This document shows positions 22,694 through 34,329 of a DNA stretch of 64,000 nt, piece after piece. The DNA is from Ciona savignyi. Taxonomy: Eukaryota > Chordata > Ascidiacea > Phlebobranchia > Cionidae. Positions within the stretch are counted from its first letter, which is position 1; every line of letters starts with the position of its first letter. Made by a program: the position numbers and the translations under genes. The notes below the pieces were generated by a model. That model saw nothing but the letters and a program-made list of their open reading frames with translations. It was not told the origin of the DNA and did no database searches. The stretch lies in the NCBI GenBank assembly GCA_000149265.1, contig CH002005.1:8277-72276 (forward strand), written 5' to 3'.

Positions 22694-23887
22694 TTTAGTG
22701 TTACAACATTAACTTAAATTTACCCTAGAAATGAAGAAAACAAAAGAAATTTGTTAAAACTTCTATGCATATGTATACCAAATCTCTCACACTCTCAGTT
22801 TGTAGCCTAGGGGTTGATAACAACATTGCTAGTCTACGTTGCAGATTATGGCTATATATTGAAAAGCAACAATCCTGAAAGAAATAGGCTGTTCCCACCG
22901 CATAGTCTGATCTTTGATTGATGGCTGGTTTATTTCTATAAATTGCTGGCAGTTACAGTTTACTGCCTCCTGTTCTAGTTTTCTTGTTCTGTGTTCACTT
23001 CTATGATTTATGATATAAATTGCTAAGACTTATTATTCTAAAGTCATTTAAATACGAGACCTGTATACCTCAGCATTCAGCTTAGGTCCAGGATCGTGCA
23101 GGCCTGAATGAGCGCGCTTAAGGTAAACTGTCACGCGGGTACATTGGTTCACTTAGGCTATATGACAAGTGTTATGCTAAGTCTCCATAAAAAAAACGAA
23201 AATACAACGCTCCTGCAGGCGCTTATGTTACTAATTCACCTCTAAACTGGCACATGATTGTATACAATGCATATAGGCACGAAATCTCAACAACGTCAGT
23301 GACGTAATACGGGAAATCCCCTAACATAAAATAAAATGCATATTTGCTCATAACTCTTTAACAAAACAATATTGGAAGAAACTGATTTGATTTTTGAAAT
23401 CAGCGTATTTTTTTCCATTTATTAAGATATTCTTAAAATTGACTTCAGTTCCCCTTTAAATCCTTTAGTCGAAAAAATAGGTGTTTACATTGAAATTAAA
23501 GCTTTTTTGCGAATTCCTTTATTAACAACAGTACATACAATCAACCCAAGAAACAGACAGTGACGTTTCCACGCGTGTATTGTTACTTTGACAAAGCAAA
23601 AGTATTTCGGCGAACGGTGGCGTTGTTAATCCACCGACTTTGCGTCATAGTAGATCTTAGATAATGTCTTCAACCGTCGAAGGGCGCTACATTTCAGCTT
23701 CACACGTGGTGCATGGCAAGGTGAGTGAGGTAAAGTCGCAAAACTGCTTCCAAATTTGGAAGCATAATTTTTAACACATCGTTCTCTGCAAATAGTGTCT
23801 GCACCATTGCGACAGTAGAGAGATCCGAAACCTTTGCAGCGAAGCTATGAAATTAGTTGATCTCGCAAATTAAACGGTCTTTCATTA

Positions 23888-25283
23888 GGTCGGAAACGTA
23901 AAGCTTCTCTAATTCCCGAGCAGAATTTATAATTTCGGTTTTTTATTTAAAGGAATGTTTTCTAGATGTGTTGCGGTGGACAAGCCGTTTGCACAATACC
24001 GCTTTAAAATGGCTGAAGCCGCTTTGCAGCAAATATATCGTGTGATAGAAAGCTCCATAGAATACAGACAGACACTTCAACCGAAGAAGTCTGCTACTAC
24101 GGCGACCTGTCGTTCAAGGGCGACTGCGCCCGTGTAGTTATATTTCAGAGTTGGAGGCATTATCGGAAGGTCTGAAGTAAGCGGGTGCAGCGCGCTCAAT
24201 GGCAAGGCTCCGTTTCTGCATACCTCTTTGATCCCAACCAAACGTTACGGGGTGATTGGGAAAGTAGGTTGAGTGAAGGAACTGTTAATTTTTTATATTT
24301 GACTGCCCAACTACAAACCTTACATCGTGCACAATCATTAGCTTTATCATACATAATCAAGCCATGCATGATCAACTTGCCAAGATTTTTGAAACTTTCT
24401 TCTTCCACGAGAATTTACAGCCGTCTGTAGTCAGTAAAGGGGCTCATCGACTGGTGCAGCGGAGACGGTAGGTTCATCAGGGGCTGGTACAAGGATACTT
24501 CCGAGAAGAACGGATTCGTTTAAAGCTGACACACTTGCATTGCAGGAAATAATTGGATTAAGTACAGGGAGGGGAATGTCGTCCTTGGGATGTAAAAAAG
24601 CATTTATAGAAGGCAGGCTGCTTGGAATTTTTCTTTTCGCTTCTGACATATTTTATACTTTTGGGTATGTATATACTTGCTTCTTAATTACTAATATATA
24701 TATAATAACTTTAACTTAATATTGCTCTTATTATATATACTACACTGGCCACTGACTGATATAATACCTCAATTGTAAGCTCGTTGTTCCGTAATAATGT
24801 TGTCCGTTTCGTGTAGGATTCAGCTTTAAAATATCATATTTTTTAATAACTTTTATAAACATTCCTATAGCTAAGCTGATGTAAACAGGAGCAGTGTTTT
24901 AAATACACAAATAATTAGTTTTCGTAAGTTTGTCTGCGTATTCTCTAGGTTTCAGTTCAGTCTCTGCATAGAGCTGAAATTGCATTTAGTTTGAATCTAA
25001 ATGGAAGAAAGTTGTACAAAGCATATTATCCGATAGCTTTCGTAATACAAGTGTTTACAAACCCAGTGTTTCTGCGCGAGATCGTCGTCCTACTATTTAC
25101 AAAGCCGACCGAAATTAAGATAACAGTTCTCTAAATTCCCCATGGCAAACGGCAAGTGCAGTCCAATAAGTCGGAAAAAATACCGTAGGCTTTTCTGTTA
25201 TTACCCAATTACGCCCCCCGTACTTGGCGATGAATATCTATTTTGCTATCACCATTAACGATAATAATTATATACTGTGTAGC
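23888..25283 (-). mobile_element. insertion with a hAT/ZNF862-like N-terminal fragment
   Basis: This segment interrupts copy II exactly where copy I reads CATTAATAGCAAATTT without a break. On the minus strand an ATG at 24,649 opens a frame (MSEAKRKIPSSLPSINAFL...) that runs through a stop into R-R-K-F-Q-K-S-W-Q-V-D-H-A-W-L-D-Y. A one-base shift then gives D-C-A-R-C-K-V-C. The order R-K-F-x2-W-x6-W-L-x-Y-x(n)-C-x2-C is the TTF-type zinc finger that precedes hAT-like transposases of the ZNF862 type. No catalytic domain or clear terminal repeats are present, so it is a fragment. Confidence 0.5.
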
Positions 25284-26184
25284 AATAGCAAATTTAAATG
25301 GAACGTTAAATAAAATATTTTGACAGAATTGAAAATCCTTTGAAATCCAGGTCCAGTGATGAGTGAGCTATTTATTGGGCGAATTTACAAGCCAGAAAGC
25401 TTACCGAATCCTCCAAACCGATATATAATATAGGTAGGTTCCAAGTCCGGTGGTAGCAGCTCCGTTAATAGCTCTGAAGCTGCTTGGGTGTTCGATTTTC
25501 AAGTTCCATGAAGCAAATGCTCTTTGGTGCTTTGCTGATCCCATGCAAATAAGGGAACTTGTTTTGAAACAATTAATGAAGTTCAAAAGGTACTTACAAT
25601 AATTTGTGGTTCTTCCAACAGCCAAGTATGATGGCTCAATTTTCATAATACGCAGCGCCTTTTTAAAGATTCCGAGACTTTTTCAAAGATGTAATAGACG
25701 GTGTTTCTATTAGAAATGCCATTGACTTACTGACAGACAAATAAACCGTTTAACTAGTGGGAAAACACAATGAGAAAGAAGCGCAGGCTTAATATAATAG
25801 TTCTGGTGTAAACTGGCAACCACCGGTTCAGGGATGCAGTAGATGACAACAATCTAAAAACATGGCCGAATGAGGAATGCAAAGAAAGACACCCAACAAG
25901 CTGCTGTACCTACCACCTATGCAGCACAAATAATGTTTCTGTGCAGACAGTCACTGGCATTTATTGCTACGTGACTCCTAAGACATATATGGTTATAAAA
26001 AGACAAGATGGGCTAACCTCGTGGCAATTAGGTAAAGCGTTTATTTCCCTTTGTATCTTATAATTAGCGGGATTCTGGTATATGCACTTATTTCAAGCAT
26101 CGTTTCAAATTTGATCTCGACAACTTATAAATTCTAAGAAAATGGACCCAAACAACAAATAGGCCGTCGTCTTATTCACCTAGG

Positions 26185-26290
26185 ATAGCGATTCGGGTTA
26201 ATGATTTGGACGTTCCTTTAATTTAGTAGAACCAACTGCGCATTGCATGCACTCTGGGACGAACTATCCAGACCAAATTTATATAAATAC
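26185..26290 (-). repeat. partial SINE-like copy within duplication copy II
   Basis: ATGATTTGGACGTTCCTTTA and GCGCATTGCATGCACT match the equivalent block at about 19,625-19,680 in copy I. Confidence 0.4.
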
Positions 26291-26739
26291 CACAGAAGGG
26301 ATGAATAATGTTCATCACTTAAAATCAGGAGCCGGTTAACCAACCAATTAATTACCCACGGTGAACTCGTATCTCAGTCAATTTGAAAAAAGATCAAACC
26401 ATCTTTAAAAATAACTTGCCCGTTTGCATTGTCGGTAATGGAAATTGTTTTAGGGTCATGTCAGAAAGACGTATGCTTAAGCATACCGACAAAAAAAGAA
26501 CCACAATGTGGTCTTTTACAACTTCTGCCTAATATCACCCCAATCGTTTCGTGTTTTTCAATCCCATTATGACGACAACCTAGCAAACCTTCAAAATACC
26601 CCCGGACACTGGTTGTTGAATCAGCACCACACCGAATTTAAACTAAACCAAGTGCACAAATACTACAATACCAAACGTTTTTACTGTACGCAGCATTTCC
26701 GACATCCAATCTTATCAACAGCGACAAAAAAGTTCCGAC

Positions 26740-27208
26740 TGTTACGGATATTAACTATATAATTTCTATGTTTCACACGAGTCGGTGTGAGAGTTAATTT
26801 TTAGCTCCATGCGGTCAGTTTTGGTTCGATAGTTAATCTAAAGTAATCTTAAATTGTGTTTGTTAATTTGATTTGTAATTAATAGTGTGTAAGAATAATT
26901 AACCATTATATTTGAATTAGGGCAAATGGTAGAGAATCCACCCTAGAAATCGCATTCTTTCCTTTTAACGCTAATAGAACACAAGTGAAACCCAATCTGT
27001 GTTGGTTGATTTACGTAGAGACTTAGAGCCTTCGATACAGGCTTCCAGCCAAGAGTTTGGGAATACCGTATAGGTTAAGAGGCGATCGCTGGGCACCATT
27101 ACCCTTAGCAGCAAGTAGATGCTGCAAAATAGAAGCAGAAATCTGGACTGGTTACCAGACTCTACATTATTTCAAGGGTCAGGTATCCATCTCTGGACAG
27201 ACTCTACA
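26740..27208 (+). repeat. BEL 5' LTR (469 bp)
   Basis: Starts TG, ends CA, and is the same length as the 3' LTR. Differences noted: GGTAGAG versus GGTATAG, CCTTCGA versus CCTTAGA, and GTAGATG versus GTAGAGG. Confidence 0.9.
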
Positions 27209-27365
27209 TTATTTCTAGGAGTTCTTCCCTGGGCGGTGAAGATACAATATTTCTAGGAGTTCTTCCCTGGGCGGTGAAGATACATTATTTCCAGGTTTTC
27301 TTCCCCTGGGCGGTGAAGATACAGTTTCTTGGTGACTTCTCCTGTGTGGTGAAGGTACACTATTA
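27209..27365 (+). repeat. about 40-bp tandem repeats in the BEL leader
   Basis: Four imperfect units centred on TTCCCTGGGCGGTGAAGATAC follow the 5' LTR directly. The last unit is the most diverged. They lie between the LTR and gag. Confidence 0.75.
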
Positions 27366-27474
27366 TTATTCCTGTGTTTAAAGAAAAGTTGTTTCAAGAG
27401 CTGTACTCCCTTGGATGGTGGAGAAGCATTTGAAGTTTTCCCTCTGAGGTAATTGTATAAATACTAATAGGAGG

Positions 27475-29052
27475 ATGGATGATTTAAAGGAAATTAGAAC
27501 AACTCATTTGGCAAGTGTTGCCAAAGTAGAGAAAAAAGTTGTATAAAGCAATTCTTAAACAAGAACCCAAGAATGTTGCCAAATACAAAGTTCGATTCGA
27601 TAGTACATGTGAAAACTGTTTAGTTGTATGTCGGGAATACCTAAACATATTAAAAAGTGAATCTGCATGCGAAATTGCAGTGGAAAAAATCAAGGAGGTC
27701 GAGGATAAACGTTCCATCATGGAAAAGAAGTATAGAGATTTTCTACAACTGTGTGCGTCCAGTCAGGCCAGTGCTGTGGCTTTAAAGGAAGATGGTAGGA
27801 CTATTTCAACTAGTTCACATAGTTCTGGACACAGGCGAAAGACAAGTCTGCTCAAGCTGCAAGCTAAACAGCTTGAGCAAGAGGCGGAATTACAAAAGAA
27901 ACATTTGAAACTACTGGAGTTGGAACTGTCTGTATCCAGGGCTAAGGCTGCGGCAAGAGAAGCCGAACTGTTATCAGAAGGGAGCCTATTCGATGATGAG
28001 GGTTCAAAGATATCAATGCCTTTAATTTCCCTTAGGGCACATGCTGCCAAGGGAAAGGCTGTGACTGATGTATCTGGCACTGGCAGGGACAAATCAACCA
28101 AGCCATTGGGGCCGGTAAGTGATTCCAAAGTTATTGGAAACAGTGTTAATGTTAATAAGGAGAGTAAAAGTATACCCATACCGGTGTTAGAAAATAAGGA
28201 CAACTTGGACAACTCCATAAGATGTTGGGTGACTGTCACACCCCTAAACCGGGTAAGACTGAATATATGATTAACCCAATGGGGTATTCAAACCCTTTAC
28301 TACCAAGTATGGATCTTGGTAGCTTTGATGGTAATATTTTGGATTTCTATTCATTTATGAAGGATTTTAAGGATTTTGTTGAGTCAAATGTCTCGGATGA
28401 TGGAGCAAGGCTCAAATTTTTGCTGCAACTCTGCAAAGGTGAAGCACACGAGACAATTAAGTGTTGCAGGATAATGTCAAACAGGAGTCTTGGGTACAAG
28501 ACTGCGTTGCAGCGACTGCAGAACAAGTACGGAGAAAGATACAGTGTTGTCCGGGCCTTCATGAAAGAAGTAACCGATGGACCGGTTCTCAAGTCAGGTG
28601 ATGCCGATGGATTGTTTTTGTTGGGAGACAAAATGTTTAATTGTTATACCACTTTAACGGAGTGGGGATATAGCCAGGACTTGAACAGTTCCTCCAACCT
28701 CGAAAAAATATATGATAAGCTTCCTGATCATATCAAGTTAGAATTTTGCAGATTGAGCACCAGGAGACGAGCTGATGGGCTTCAGCCTACATTTGATGAC
28801 CTGATGAACTTGGTCCAGGAGCACGCTCGAGCTACTCAAGACAATTTTTACCAGAGGTACTGTGGTTCGTTAAGTAAATTTAAGGAAGAAGGACCCAAAT
28901 ACAGAGCACCAAAAAGGTTAGTCTCTGCAACAACAGCTATAAATGCTCCTAGAGAGAGAGGTCACCTTCTATGTTGTGTGAACAAGCACATCCATTGTGG
29001 AAATGTGATGCATTTAGGGAAAAAGGTGTGCAGGAAAGGTGGGACTATGTAA
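27475..29052 (+). pseudogene. BEL gag (broken)
   Basis: The probable start is the ATG at 27,475. That frame is lost in the A-run at 27,532-27,537 and resumes in another frame (27,539-28,270) encoding a charged, probably coiled-coil region (K/E/L-rich, about 27,830-27,970). A further frame change near 28,225-28,265 leads into the gag core (28,270-28,950), with S-F-D-G-N and a F-x2-F-x2-F-V pattern like the BEL gag family. There are at least two frameshifts, so no full protein can be made. Confidence 0.7.
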
Positions 29053-29624
29053 AAGAACATAACCTTTGTTTCAATTGTTTAAAAGCTAACCATGCATTTC
29101 GCTACTGTAGTTATCAAGGACGATGTTCGGATTGTGGAAAACGACACAACTCCCTTTTACACTTCCCTCGTTCAGATGCAAAGACTCCTTCCGCGAATAC
29201 GAGTGACCATGTCATATCATCCGTATCCACTTCTGAACAGAACCAAGACGTAAAGGCACCGAAGAGCCTCAATGTGGTACCGGTAAAGGTATGGACTAAA
29301 TGTCCCGGGGAGTGTATTAAGACATATGCATTTTTGGATAGTGGAGCAAATATATCTATGTGTTCCCAAGCATTGGTAAAGAAACTTGGTCTTGATGTTG
29401 GTGAACCCAACTTTAAAATCGAAACACAAAATGGTGTTTCCTCCCATGGTCTGGTTAAGGACCTGATGTACATTCAAGGCATTGAGGAGCCAAATGTGTT
29501 TAATATAACAAATGTTGTTGTCTCAGATAAAATTATGGATGTGCAAAGTAGCATTCCCACTGAAGATATAGCAGCGCTGTACCCTCATTTAAATGATTTA
29601 CAGTTTCCAAAGATAGATAGATAA
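28971..29624 (+). pseudogene. BEL zinc-knuckle and aspartic protease region
   Basis: The frame contains H-P-L-W-K-C and two zinc-knuckle-like clusters, C-F-N-C-L-K-A-N-H and C-x3-G-R-C-S-D-C-G-K-R-H (about 29,070-29,150). A protease active-site motif, F-L-D-S-G-A-N (about 29,334), follows. It is joined to the upstream gag frame by a frameshift near 28,960-28,980 and stops at 29,624, just before the next frame. Confidence 0.75.
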
Positions 29625-29637
29625 TACCACAGTCGAA

Positions 29638-30800
29638 TTGCTGGTGGGCAACGATGTTGTGGATGCGTTCCGGTTGAAGGAGCAACGATGTGGCCACCGT
29701 GGTGAACCACTTGGTCTACACACGGGTCTAGGCTGGTCGATATTTGGAGCGGAATTGAATTCTAAGGATGGCAGTGTGTCATGTACTTACAATCAATTCC
29801 TGGGCAAAGATGTGGCGAAATCGGACAAGCACTCTTGTGATGAAGTGCTATCAGTGTCTGCACAGGACTTTAAAGATTTAAAAGTGCCACAGAAGAGTGA
29901 ACTGTCAAAAGAAGATGATGAGTCCAAGGCTATCATGGATTCCACTGTGGACCAGGTTGGTTCAAACTTCCAGGTAGAACTTCCATGTAATAAAGGAAGC
30001 AACGATTCCCTTTCCAATAAGGAAATTGTGGCAGAGAGAGAACTTAGTTCATTAAAGAAATTTAAATGTGATCCCGAGCTTCCTGCTAAGTGCTTAAGCA
30101 ATAGTAATGAATTATTAAGTTCTATTGCAGAAACAGAGATATCACCTTTACTGAGCAATGGATACCGCCCTGTGCTGTTTCAAAAGCAGGTGCATGTGTG
30201 GAACACGTCGGTCGACTGTTTCACGTGCAATGACCAGATGGGATGGGACTACTCTGTGACTGATCTGCAGGGAAATGTCTCGGAAAGACTGGCTACATTC
30301 AAAAGGTAACCTGGAACTGGAAGAGGTAAACCTTACCTAGATGTTTTAAGCCAGTATCCTTTATCCAAGAATTGAAATTGTGTACATTTTGCGATGTGAG
30401 CAAACCAGAGTATGGAGCAGTAAGTCAATCAAGGATAGTTGGCAATAATGATGCCATATCTTGTTCCTTTGTGATGGGCAAGTTCCAAGTCGCTCCGATA
30501 AATCCTATAAGTATGCAGATGTTGGAATTGACTGCTGCGGTTGTTGCAGTCGAAGTAGTGAACAGTACTTGCAATGAAAACCCTATTTCTCCAAATCATT
30601 GGAGACACATGGATACAAAGAGAAATCCTACCGACATTGGTTTAATGTCAGGTGAGGCATGGAAAGAGAAAATGTGGTTGAAGGGGCCGGCGTTCTTGTA
30701 TGAGCCGGAGGATCAATGGTCGGTGTGCCATAGTGAACCAGTGAAGCAGGGGCAATGGACAGAAGGAGTGATCGACCACTGGTTGTATGACAAGACTTGA
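29638..30800 (+). pseudogene. BEL pol remnant: RT entry and RNase H, core deleted
   Basis: The frame 29,638-30,309 begins with the conserved L-V-G-N-D-V and L-G-W-S-I-F-G blocks that lead into BEL reverse transcriptase. The palm motifs never appear. A second frame (30,372-30,800) gives F-C-D-V-S-K-P-E-Y-G-A-V, L-E-L-T-A-A-V-V-A-V and H-W-R-H-M-D-T-K-R-N-P, all from the RNase H side, then W-L-K-G-P-A-F-L. The integrase is absent before the polypurine tract. The element would depend on proteins supplied elsewhere. Confidence 0.75.
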
Positions 30801-31061
30801 AAGAAACACAATTGTGCTTTCCTGAGGGCCACATTTGATATTACTCTCCTATGTGCTTTAACTTTCGTTCCTTTCTTTTTCTTTCTAGTAGCTAACTGTG
30901 TCTTTATGGTCTATGTGTATGTAAACTCATTACCGGTGTCTTTTGATAACTAATGTTAACTTGATGACTAGATAGTCGGTGATGCATGTTTTTGTGTATT
31001 AATATCCGTTTTGTATTTTGAAATTATTTACCCTATGGTTGAAAATAATTTGGGGCCGGAA

Positions 31062-31530
31062 TGTTACGGATATTAACTATATAATTTCTATGTTTCACAC
31101 GAGTCGGTGTGAGAGTTAATTTTTAGCTCCATGCGGTCAGTTTTGGTTCGATAGTTAATCTAAAGTAATCTTAAATTGTGTTTGTTAATTTGATTTGTAA
31201 TTAATAGTGTGTAAGAATAATTAACCATTATATTTGAATTAGGGCAAATGGTATAGAATCCACCCTAGAAATCGCATTCTTTCCTTTTAACGCTAATAGA
31301 ACACAAGTGAAACCCAATCTGTGTTGGTTGATTTACGTAGAGACTTAGAGCCTTAGATACAGGCTTCCAGCCAAGAGTTTGGGAATACCGTATAGGTTAA
31401 GAGGCGATCGCTGGGCACCATTACCCTTAGCAGCAAGTAGAGGCTGCAAAATAGAAGCAGAAATCTGGACTGGTTACCAGACTCTACATTATTTCAAGGG
31501 TCAGGTATCCATCTCTGGACAGACTCTACA
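31062..31530 (+). repeat. BEL 3' LTR (469 bp)
   Basis: Mate of the 5' LTR, preceded by the polypurine tract and followed by the CCGAC target duplication. Confidence 0.9.
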
Positions 31531-31535
31531 CCGAC

Positions 31536-32592
31536 ATTAGATTATTTAACCAAAAAGTCTCCCTTTATCTGGTGGCCTAATAAAGTTTAACAAATTCTTA
31601 TTTATTTTATATTTATCATCTTGCTCGACGAAACGATTACTGACTTCTATTCAGGATACTTCACTATGCACAAAGGAAAACTGTTATTTCAAAATAAGAG
31701 AAAGGACACACAGCAATTACGAAAAAGCTTGGAAAGGGGGGGTGTATGCATCCTATTACTTTAAATAAAGCGTAAATCAAGGTAAGTTTTGCACAAGGAC
31801 CACCAAGCCAAAATCCTACACAAATCACAAGACAAAGTTGTTAAAATATCGAAATATTCATCAGTCCATGTATCTATCAAGCAACTAAATATATAATGAA
31901 TATTACTTGGATAGATCACCGATGGCTTCGCAATGAAGTACTTGAAAAAATCAGTTACAGCATCTACAAATATAACAATAAACAAGGGAAAGTAGACAAA
32001 ACCAATACACGGAAGAAATACCACTAAAATTACGCGATGAGGTTTTTGAAATTATTGATATGGTACAAACAAACGCATTCTAGGTTATTTAGTTAAAGTA
32101 GAAACGTGTTTGCTGTCAAGGAAAAGTGGTGTTTGTGGTCAAAAAGCATTATTTGTGTGACTGAAATGTGTGACTGAAAGCACAAGAAGACATGCAATTC
32201 AAACAATAAGAGGAGAAAACAAATGTGCCGACGCACAGCTTCAAAAGCTGCTTCTGTTAAAAGGTAAAAAAGTGTGTGAAAAAAACAAGGAAATCAAGGG
32301 TACGAGACTGCCCGCAAACTCGACATGGATATTTTAAACGAATGATCACTAGCGTGGAGGCCAACGCGGCAGTGGTTCTTGCGACGGCCACTGCACAACC
32401 AAGTTTTTGTTACATGTTTTGTTTTTGACTGGAAAGTACTGGTTTGTTTCTTGTTGATAGTGAAAGTCTGTGTTGTTTAATTACTTTAATGAACCGGGGA
32501 TTTTAGTGTGCTGAGCACGGCAAATGGTAAGATACGTACCTACGGCACGTAACGGCAGAGTTCATTCAGCTCACGCTAGATTTTGGTGACAT
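31536..32592. other. non-coding stretch between BEL and Harbinger elements
   Basis: An AATAAA at 31,579-31,584 lies just past the BEL insertion. A minus-strand frame at 31,761-32,024 is hydrophobic but unrecognised. A plus-strand lysine-rich frame at about 32,190-32,336 has no recognised domain. Confidence 0.3.
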
Positions 32593-32779
32593 TTAAGGCT
32601 GGTTTACACGATGCGTGGCGAAACGAGACGCAGACAAACGCGGTGAAGCGAATTATCTTGTACTGTTTACACGTACGCGCAGCGATGCGTATCGCCATGA
32701 CAACAATCGTAAACTATTTCGTTCGGTATTTGTTTCTTTCACAACAATTTTATTTGAAGCATTTTTTTCTGAATTTAAA

Positions 32780-34204
32780 ATGCCGATAACAAGCATACGA
32801 TCGCGCAGTACAAATGTAAAAATTATTCAACATCACGCAGCAGCACTTTTGCTGTTACGGCAGCAAAAAAAGAAAAGAAAAAATCGTACTGTTTGGGTTC
32901 ATCCAATTTTACAAAAAAGAAAAGAGCTGGGTAGGCGTAGGCCTTTGCTTTAACACTATTGTGTCCCAACTTGTGTTACAAAAAATAACCGCCTGCATCT
33001 TATCACCAGGCGAGTTTCATCGCCTCATTAAAGAGCTACGGTTGGGACGGAAGAGTTCTTTCACCATATATTTTAGGATGAACCCTGACACTTTTGACCA
33101 GCTGGTCAACTATATATCGCCACTAATTCAAAAACAGGCTACAGTAATGCGAGAGCCTATATGCCCTGCTGAGCGCCTTGCTATTACTTTGAGGTAAATA
33201 AACAAGCTTGGTGCCAAAATGAAATATCTTATAGGCGTAGTCCTACATATTCTCTTTTGCAGATTTCTGGTAACCGGTGACAGTTACCAAACTATTGCCT
33301 TTTCCTACCGGACCAGTAAATCCACGGTGTCCAAAATAGTCCCGGAAGTATGTGCAGCAATATGGACAGCTCTGCAGCCAGTATACCGCAAGCCTCCCAC
33401 ACAGGATCAATGGAAAAAAATAAGTGATGAATTTTACAGGCTGTGGAACTTTCCAAACCTTATTGGGAGCATGGACGGCAAGCATATTTTGATGCAAGCT
33501 CCAGCAAATACAGGATCACTGTACTTTAATTATAAAAAGCATTTTAGTATGGTCCTGTTTGCAGTATGTGATGCAAATTATAAGTTTACAGTTGTAGATA
33601 TTGGGAGCTATGGATCCCAATGTGACGGTAACATTTTTAGAAATTCTAATTTTGCCAAACAGCTAAGGGAGCAGGTAAACTTGCCCGATGATTCCCTGTC
33701 TACCAGGAACAAACGTGGCATTACCCCCATGTGTTTGTGGGAGATGAAGCGTTCCCTTTACAAGTAAATTTAATGCGTCCCTATCCTGGAAGACACCTTG
33801 ACCCTTTGAAACGGGTTTTCAACTATAGATTAAGCCGTGCTCGTCGGGTTATAGAAAATGCATTTGGCATTATGTCCTCAAGGTTTCGAGTTTTTCGACG
33901 CCCAATATCTGTAGCACCTGCTAGGTGCGACAGCATTGTTAAATGCTGCACAGTTTTGCACAACTTTTTATGCAGCAAATCAGCATATTGTGAGGACAAC
34001 GCATTTGATTATGAGGATCGCAATGGTCAACTGCACCAGGGTACTTGGCGCAACGACCAAGCCGCTCGTGCATTTGATCGATGCGTGCAACTTGGGCGTG
34101 GTCACTCGCAACATGCTGCATTTGTGCGAGACACTTTTTCGAATTATTTTTCAAGTGAAGTTGGAATGGTACCCTGGCAAAATAGAGTGGTGTTAGGGCA
34201 TTAA
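32780..34204 (+). CDS. Harbinger DDE transposase, three exons, one frameshift
   Basis: I read exons 32,780-32,930, 33,010-33,193 and 33,263-34,204, with GT-AG introns of 79 and 69 bp and compatible phases. The start is the ATG at 32,780, inside the left end. Exon 1 encodes a basic W-V-H-P segment. Exon 2 encodes F-R-M-N-P-D-T-F-D and P-A-E-R-L-A-I-T-L-R. Exon 3 has an HTH-like S-K-S-T-V-S-K-I-V, then G-S-M-D-G-K-H (first catalytic D), D-I-G-S-Y-G (second D), and R-V-I-E-N-A-F-G-I (catalytic E). The length, about 425 codons, is right for the family. One base is missing in the C-run at 33,724-33,728, which shifts the frame before F-V-G-D-E-A-F; that could be a mutation or an assembly error. Confidence 0.85.
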
Positions 34205-34329
34205 TTGGAAGCCTACATGTTAGGATTTGTACCACACTATTTTTTTGTTATTTTTTAGAACATAAAACTGTACTAAATTTAAACGGTAAAAAATAAAACA
34301 TTTCAATGGTTGCTTTGTATATTTATTTC

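Larger units (their letters stand above)
20990..23455. mobile_element. Kolobok-like element, about 580-bp TIRs, TTAA TSD
   Basis: Terminal inverted repeats span 20,990-21,685 (including a 100-N gap) and 22,877-23,455. The ends read AAGGGGGAACTGAAGTCAA and, inverted, AGGGGAACTGAAGTCAA. TTAA lies directly outside at 20,986-20,989 and 23,456-23,459. The undisrupted site survives in copy I as CAATTTAAATTC with a single TTAA at 15,767-15,770. TTAA duplication plus a THAP-domain frame points to Kolobok, although piggyBac also uses TTAA. The interior of about 1.2 kb holds two convergent frames (THAP, plus; cysteine-rich, minus) but no recognisable transposase catalytic domain, so this copy is non-autonomous. 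Confidence 0.75.
20226..26650 (+). repeat. copy II of the roughly 1.8-kb tandem duplication
   Basis: It has the same block order as copy I but is interrupted by four segments absent from copy I: the foldback element (20,355-20,620), the Kolobok-like element (20,990-23,455), a hAT-related fragment (about 23,888-25,283) and about 480 bp at 25,595-26,070. An extra 50 bp at 23,686-23,736 that copy I lacks holds an ATG frame (from 23,663) ending at a GTGAGT donor. This could be a remnant of a first exon. Confidence 0.8.
26740..31530 (+). mobile_element. BEL/Pao LTR retrotransposon, internally deleted
   Basis: Two 469-bp LTRs (26,740-27,208 and 31,062-31,530) begin TGTTACGG and end CTCTACA. I count about three differences between them, implying a recent insertion. 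A 5-bp target duplication, CCGAC, lies at 26,735-26,739 and 31,531-31,535. A purine-rich tract, TTTGGGGCCGGAA, directly precedes the 3' LTR. Internal frames give gag, zinc-knuckle/protease, the start of the RT region, and RNase H fragments in BEL/Pao order. Most of the reverse transcriptase and the entire integrase are missing. No primer-binding site was recognised. It inserted just downstream of duplication copy II. Confidence 0.85.

Noticed and set aside
27763..28239. Long minus-strand frame inside the BEL gag region
   Set aside because: It is the antisense shadow of the gag coding sequence.
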